Positions 5,942 to 6,561 of a stretch of 6,561 nucleotides of DNA are shown here, piece after piece. The notes beneath the pieces were generated by a model that saw only the letters and a list, made by a program, of their open reading frames with translations, had not been told where the DNA came from and made no database searches. Where the stretch lies: positions 1 through 6,561 of the forward strand of contig CALVKX010000119.1 in NCBI GenBank assembly GCA_944333375.1, read 5' to 3'. A program made the position numbers and the translations under genes. The stretch comes from an uncultured Eubacteriales bacterium (GTDB lineage: Bacteria; Bacillota_A; Clostridia; Christensenellales; Aristaeellaceae). The first letter of the stretch is position 1, and each line of letters begins with the position of its first letter.

Positions 5942-6561
5942 ATGCCAGCCTTTCATTCGGGATTCGTGGCCATCGTGGGCCGGCCCAACGTGGGCAAAAG
6001 CACGCTGATGAACGCCATGATCGGCGAGAAGATCGCCATTGTCTCCAGCCGCCCCCAGACCACGCGCAACCGCATCATGGGCGTGTGCACGGACGAGCAC
6101 AGCCAGATCGTATTTCTGGACACGCCGGGCCTGCACACCCCGCACAGCCGTCTGGGCGAGTACATGGTCAAGGCCGCCCGCGACGCCCTCAGCGGCATCG
6201 ACGCGCTGCTGGTGATGGTGGACGCGACCGCCGTGGGCAGGCAGGACCGCGCCATCGCGGAGGAGATGAGCGGCCAGAAGGTGAAAAAGGCGCTGGTGCT
6301 CAACAAGATCGACCTCATGCCCCGCGAAAGCCTGCTTGCGCTGATGGAGAGCTTCTCCGGCGCGGGGTATGACGACATCGTCCCGGTGAGCGCGCGCACG
6401 GGGGACGGGCTTGCGCAGCTTCGGGCGCTGCTGGTGAGCTATCTGCCGGAGGGCCCGCAGTACTTCCCGCCCGACGCGGTGACCGACCAGCCCGAGCGGC
6501 TGATCTGCGGCGAGCTGATCCGCGAAAAGGCGCTGCTGCACCTGCGCGACGAGGTGCCCCA
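5942..6561 (+). CDS. era: GTPase Era (partial, runs off the window)
   Basis: The first 206 codons of Era are visible and the frame is open at the window end. The GTPase motifs are complete: G1 GRPNVGKS at 13-20, the switch I region SSRPQTTRNRIMGV at 35-48, G3 DTPG at 60-63, G4 NKID at 121-124 and G5 SA at 150-151. Past the G domain the sequence reaches ERLICGELIREKALLHLRDE, the entry to the RNA-binding KH domain, most of which lies outside. Era binds the 3' end of 16S rRNA through the KH domain and acts as a checkpoint in 30S assembly, a fitting neighbour for the rRNA-processing YbeY. The ATG is supported by AGAGGA (5930-5935), 6 nt upstream. The gene follows ybeY-cdd by 19 nt with no terminator, so it is probably cotranscribed. 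Confidence 0.97.
   Translation, partial: MPAFHSGFVAIVGRPNVGKSTLMNAMIGEKIAIVSSRPQTTRNRIMGVCTDEHSQIVFLDTPGLHTPHSRLGEYMVKAARDALSGIDALLVMVDATAVGRQDRAIAEEMSGQKVKKALVLNKIDLMPRESLLALMESFSGAGYDDIVPVSARTGDGLAQLRALLVSYLPEGPQYFPPDAVTDQPERLICGELIREKALLHLRDEVP

Overview
The window is an almost fully coding stretch from a GC-rich, probably spore-forming Firmicute, most likely of class Clostridia. The inference rests on gene content: the sporulation pair yqfC-yqfD is followed by phoH, pgpH (yqfF), ybeY, cdd and era, the conserved order of the Bacillus/Clostridium yqf-era cluster. G and C strongly dominate third codon positions, which suits a high-GC clostridial lineage. No genus can be assigned from the sequence alone. 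All genes lie on the + strand.

Layout: (1) Positions 1-132 hold the last 43 codons of a sugar ABC transporter permease belonging to an unrelated upstream operon. (2) Positions 133-260 are intergenic and contain a strong intrinsic terminator (179-210) and the ribosome binding site of yqfC. (3) Positions 261-1682 encode YqfC and YqfD, two sporulation-associated proteins. (4) Positions 1699-5032 encode the PhoH-family ATPase and the membrane c-di-AMP phosphodiesterase PgpH. (5) Positions 5029-5922 encode a single protein joining the YbeY endoribonuclease to a complete cytidine deaminase. The dgkA gene often found between these two in related clusters is absent. (6) From 5942 the GTPase Era begins and runs off the window end.

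Spacing is tight throughout (6, 16 and 13 nt gaps, a 4-nt ATGA overlap, then 19 nt) and no terminator lies between yqfC and era, so this looks like one operon. The genes combine sporulation (YqfC, YqfD), 16S rRNA maturation and 30S assembly (PhoH partner, YbeY, Era), c-di-AMP turnover (PgpH) and pyrimidine salvage (Cdd).

The two observations most worth following are the YbeY-Cdd fusion and a near-consensus vegetative promoter (TTGACA-16 nt-TATGAT) in an AT-rich island inside the 3' end of yqfD. That promoter could uncouple the housekeeping genes from the sporulation genes. I saw no mobile element, CRISPR array, tRNA or rRNA, and no wholly new system.
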